Positions 60,925-64,000 of a stretch of DNA of 64,000 nt are shown here, piece after piece. This stretch comes from Microvirga terrestris (lineage in GTDB: Bacteria > Pseudomonadota > Alphaproteobacteria > Rhizobiales > Beijerinckiaceae). Below the pieces are notes generated by a model. It had not been told where the DNA came from. It made no database searches and was given only the letters and a program-made list of their open reading frames with translations. The translations under genes and the position numbers were made by a program. Position 1 is the first letter of the stretch. Every line of letters starts with the position of its first letter. The stretch spans positions 542,539 to 606,538 of the forward strand of contig NZ_JADQDN010000002.1 of assembly GCF_015694425.1 (NCBI RefSeq), written 5' to 3'.

Positions 60925-63861
60925 ATGGCAATGACCAAACCTGTCGTCGAAGCTCCTTCCCATCGCTGGGCGGCTGCTGATCGTCCGGCGGCTCTGCACA
61001 GCCTTGCTGTTGTGAAAGCGGAGCCTGAGAAGGCTTTCGACGACATCGCGAAGATTGCAGTTCACATCTGTGGAACACGGATCGCCCTGATCACCCTCGC
61101 GGATGAGCAGCGGCAGTGGATCAAGGCTGCTGTTGGGGTCGATCTCCGGGAGGCCTCCCTGGACATGGCCTTCTGCGCCCAAGGCATCCTTCAAAGCGAG
61201 CTTTTCATCGTGCCGGATGCCCTTGAGGATCCGCGCTTTACCGGCAATCCCTTCGTGCAAGCCGAACCCAGGCTTCGCTTCTATGCCGGAGCCGTCATCA
61301 GGACAGATGACGGCCTTCCTCTCGGAACTGTCTGCGTTCTCGATGCCGCGCCCAGACCCGAAGGTCTGACGCAGGCGCAATCCGAGACTCTCCTGGCTCT
61401 CGCCGCCTCCGTGATGAACCTGATCAAGCTCAGACAGGCCGAGCAGGCCGTTGCGCAGGAACCACGATCATTCGCAGCCCTCGCTGACGCGCTGCCACAC
61501 ATGATCTGGTGGGCCCACAGCGACGGATATGATGAATATACCAGCAAGCACTGGTATGAGTTCACAGGTGCACCAGCTGGCACCTCGACAAGTCTGGGCT
61601 GGATCGAGATGCTCCACCCCGATGACCGCGAGCGAACCTGGGCTCGGTGGCAGCACTCCGCCCGCACTGGTGAGCCCTATGAGGCCACCTGCCGCCTGCG
61701 TCACCACTCGGGTGAGTATCGGTGGATCCTAGCACGGGCGCTGCCCTCGTACGACTCACAGGGAAAGATCGAGCGATGGTTCGGCACCTACACGGATATT
61801 CATGATTGGAAATCGACTGAACGGGTCGCAGCAGAGCGGCAGGAGCAGTATAAGGCCCTGCTAGAGGCGAGCGCCGTTGTGCTGTGGCTTGCCGCCCCCG
61901 ATGGAACGCTGACGCATCTCGAAGGCACCCTTGAGATCGGCGGCCTCGTCGGCGATGCGTATGCGGGTCAGGGATGGCTCGACTTCGTTCACCGCGACGA
62001 TCTGGCCAGGGTCAAGGCAGCTTGGCTGTGGGCCGTATCCTCAGGAACCCCATACCAGAATGAATTCCGGATCAAGCTTGCTGACGGCGAATACCGCTGG
62101 ATGCTCGCGAATGCGGTTGCCCTCCGGAATCCAGACGGGACCATCCGGGAATGGGTCGGCAGCGTTGCGGACATTCACGACCGCAAGCAGGTCGAGGAGA
62201 AATTGCGGGAGAGCGAGGAGCGGCTGCGGCTTGCCCTCCATGCAGGGCGCATGTTCGCCTGGGAACAGGACCTTCGGACGGACTACATCACCCGCTCCCA
62301 GAACGCCGTGTCCCTTCTCGGGGTCGGGTCTGGTCCCCTGACGGAGTTTCTCGACAAGGTGCATCCCGAAGACCGGGCTCTGCGCCAGCACTTCGCCCAG
62401 GTGGTGAAGACCCAGGGATCCTACACGTCCGAGTTCCGGTACATCCTCCCGAGCGGAAAGATGCTCTGGTTCGGCTCTCGTGCCGAGCTTGCCTCGCCCG
62501 ATCGGGTGATCGGCGTTACGTTCGACATTACGGACCGCAAAGCAGCGGAGGAAGCGATCTGGCGGACAGCCAATCACGACTCCCTCACCGGGCTACCGAA
62601 CAGAGGGCTGTTCCACCACTGCCTTGAACAGGCTCTGTCAAACGCCAAGATCGGCAGGACATGCGTCAGCCTTCTCCTGATCGACCTGGACGATTTCAAG
62701 GACGTCAACGACACTCTCGGCCACGATGCCGGGGATGCCCTGCTCCAAGAGGCAGCCCGCCGCCTTGCCGGCATCGTACGCCCTTCCGACATCGTCGCGA
62801 GATTGGGAGGGGACGAGTTCGCCGTGCTTCTGGCGTGGCCGACAATGCTGGACGAGGCCGCACAATGTGCTGAGCGCATCCTAGGGGCATTGCGCGAGCC
62901 GTTCACCTATAAGCGGCGCACCGTTTCCAGCCGGGCCAGCATTGGCGTCGCGGCCTTTCCGGAGCACGACTCCGATCCCGCAGGCTTGATGAAGAGTGCC
63001 GACATTGCCCTCTACCGCGCCAAGGCGCAGGGCCGGAACCGGGTTCTGACCTACTCGCCCGCCATGCGGCGCGAGATCGAAAAGCGTGTCTCTCTGGGGA
63101 CTGAACTGCGCGAGGGTTTGGCCCGAAACCAGATTACTCCGTACTACCAACCCAAGATCTGTCTTGCGACCGGACGGATTGTCGGGTTCGAGGCATTGGC
63201 GCGCTGGGAGCACCCGATGAAGGGTGTTCTCGGTCCGGCTATCTTCGGAGCTGCCTTTGAGGATGCGGATCTCGCTCCGGCGATCCGGCGACAGCTCATT
63301 GGAAAGGTCGCAGCCGACATGCGCCTCTGGCGTGAAGACAATCTGCCCTTCGGCCGCGTTGCTGTGAACTTCTCGTCAGCCGATTTCAGCCAGCCGCGGC
63401 TGGTGGAGGAAGTCCTCGAAGTTCTCCAGAGAGCACACGTCCAACCGGAGGCTTTCGAAGTCGAGATCACCGAGACTGTCCTGCTGGGCAGAAGCTCGGA
63501 CTGCATATCGGCTATACTCAAGCAGTTCCGCCAAAGCGGCATCAGCATTGCCTTGGACGACTTCGGGACCGGCTACGCGTCTCTCATGCACCTCAAGCAC
63601 TTCCCGGTCGATCACGTGAAGATCGACCGGACGTTCATTGAGGATCTCGCTCAGAATTCGGACGATGAGGCGATCGTCGCAGCCATCACGGGCCTCGGTC
63701 GAAGTCTAAATATGAAGATCACCGCCGAAGGTGTTGAAACGCATGATCAAGCGCAACGCCTTTCACGTCTTGGCTGCGACTACGCTCAGGGTTATTTGTA
63801 CTCTGAGGCTTTGCCTGGGTTGGCGGTCCCTGGACTGTTTAGGCGCTTTCGTCTGCGCTGA
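60925..63861 (+). CDS. GAF-PAS-GGDEF-EAL cyclic-di-GMP signalling protein
   Basis: 978 residues. A GAF domain (about 25-165) is followed by three PAS/PAC units (FAALADALPHMIWWAHSDG; YKALLEASAVVLWLAAPDGT; RLRLALHAGRMFAWEQDL). The cyclase domain has NHDSLTGLPNR and an intact GGDEF (628-632); the EAL domain has Glu756 in GFEALARWEHP plus EITETVLL, DDFGTGYASL and KIDRTFI. Both domains look catalytically complete, so the protein could make or break c-di-GMP in response to light, redox or ligands. No membrane helix is seen. The start could be 60925 or 60931. Confidence 0.93.
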   Translation: MAMTKPVVEAPSHRWAAADRPAALHSLAVVKAEPEKAFDDIAKIAVHICGTRIALITLADEQRQWIKAAVGVDLREASLDMAFCAQGILQSELFIVPDALEDPRFTGNPFVQAEPRLRFYAGAVIRTDDGLPLGTVCVLDAAPRPEGLTQAQSETLLALAASVMNLIKLRQAEQAVAQEPRSFAALADALPHMIWWAHSDGYDEYTSKHWYEFTGAPAGTSTSLGWIEMLHPDDRERTWARWQHSARTGEPYEATCRLRHHSGEYRWILARALPSYDSQGKIERWFGTYTDIHDWKSTERVAAERQEQYKALLEASAVVLWLAAPDGTLTHLEGTLEIGGLVGDAYAGQGWLDFVHRDDLARVKAAWLWAVSSGTPYQNEFRIKLADGEYRWMLANAVALRNPDGTIREWVGSVADIHDRKQVEEKLRESEERLRLALHAGRMFAWEQDLRTDYITRSQNAVSLLGVGSGPLTEFLDKVHPEDRALRQHFAQVVKTQGSYTSEFRYILPSGKMLWFGSRAELASPDRVIGVTFDITDRKAAEEAIWRTANHDSLTGLPNRGLFHHCLEQALSNAKIGRTCVSLLLIDLDDFKDVNDTLGHDAGDALLQEAARRLAGIVRPSDIVARLGGDEFAVLLAWPTMLDEAAQCAERILGALREPFTYKRRTVSSRASIGVAAFPEHDSDPAGLMKSADIALYRAKAQGRNRVLTYSPAMRREIEKRVSLGTELREGLARNQITPYYQPKICLATGRIVGFEALARWEHPMKGVLGPAIFGAAFEDADLAPAIRRQLIGKVAADMRLWREDNLPFGRVAVNFSSADFSQPRLVEEVLEVLQRAHVQPEAFEVEITETVLLGRSSDCISAILKQFRQSGISIALDDFGTGYASLMHLKHFPVDHVKIDRTFIEDLAQNSDDEAIVAAITGLGRSLNMKITAEGVETHDQAQRLSRLGCDYAQGYLYSEALPGLAVPGLFRRFRLR

Positions 63862-63883
63862 GGTGGGCGGTGTTTTGGCCAAG

Positions 63884-63918
63884 CAAAAACCCTCGAAGGC
63901 TGGGCCATTCGAGGGTTT
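63884..63918. terminator. Bidirectional Rho-independent terminator
   Basis: AACCCTCGAA and TTCGAGGGTT form a 10-bp stem around GGCTGGGCCA, with an A tract on the left and T tract on the right, so it can end both the c-di-GMP gene (plus) and the tRNA gene (minus). Confidence 0.9.
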
Positions 63919-63933
63919 TGGGTTGATGAGGTT

Positions 63934-64000
<67 letters not shown>

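Overview
The window is about 63% GC, with tightly packed genes, many 4-nt stop/start overlaps and no rRNA, insertion sequence, integrase or CRISPR array. A class I lysyl-tRNA synthetase, LexA boxes of the GTTC-N7-GTTC type, the ligase-associated DNA-damage genes, an SSSF-type hybrid kinase and dispersed GTCATCCCGG/CCGGGATGAC palindromes point to a chromosome of an alphaproteobacterium of the Hyphomicrobiales, perhaps a Microvirga or Methylobacterium relative. The genus is inference.

Left part (1-22 kb): a minus-strand amine or gamma-glutamyl catabolic operon (N-formylglutamate amidohydrolase, APC permease, glutamine-synthetase-like ligase, aldehyde dehydrogenase cut by the window edge) lies opposite an RpiR regulator. 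Next come an AbrB-type membrane protein, an aminotransferase, MscL, a CatDE-like DoxX/VOC pair with a divergent LysR gene, a large SSSF-PAS-histidine kinase-receiver protein and several small-molecule enzymes. A beta-oxidation operon (acyl-CoA dehydrogenase, thiolase, FadJ-type protein) follows with its upstream MerR regulator; palindromic repeats fill the gaps between these genes.

Middle (23-49 kb): a PodJ/Sel1-type coiled-coil protein, a TSUP exporter with its TIGR02186 partner, a nitrilase-like hydrolase, and the complete ligase-associated DNA-damage set in two halves: pdeM-lhr on the minus strand and exonuclease-ligase on the plus strand. An SDR enzyme, a TPR-methyltransferase and a repeat-rich 0.85-kb gap separate the halves; that gap holds a LexA box abutting a sigma70-like promoter. 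After these come YjbQ, a NarL-type regulator, a MATE exporter, PyrD, an S24-type repressor, LysK, a solute-binding protein and a membrane glycosyltransferase.

Right part (49-61 kb) is the most unusual: an SOS-linked DNA-processing island. It has RecD2; a phage-like, possibly ssDNA-annealing protein; a TnsA-like protein; an operon of an Mre11/SbcD-like nuclease, a Rad50/SbcC-like ATPase whose domain order is circularly permuted, and a 98-residue coiled-coil protein; a three-gene operon of unknown small proteins; SSB; and a HARP-like protein. Four LexA boxes lie in its intergenic regions, each overlapping or beside a recognisable -10 element. Together these genes could process, anneal, protect and rejoin DNA ends during the SOS response. 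The window closes with a GAF/PAS/GGDEF/EAL protein and the 3' part of an initiator tRNA-Met gene.
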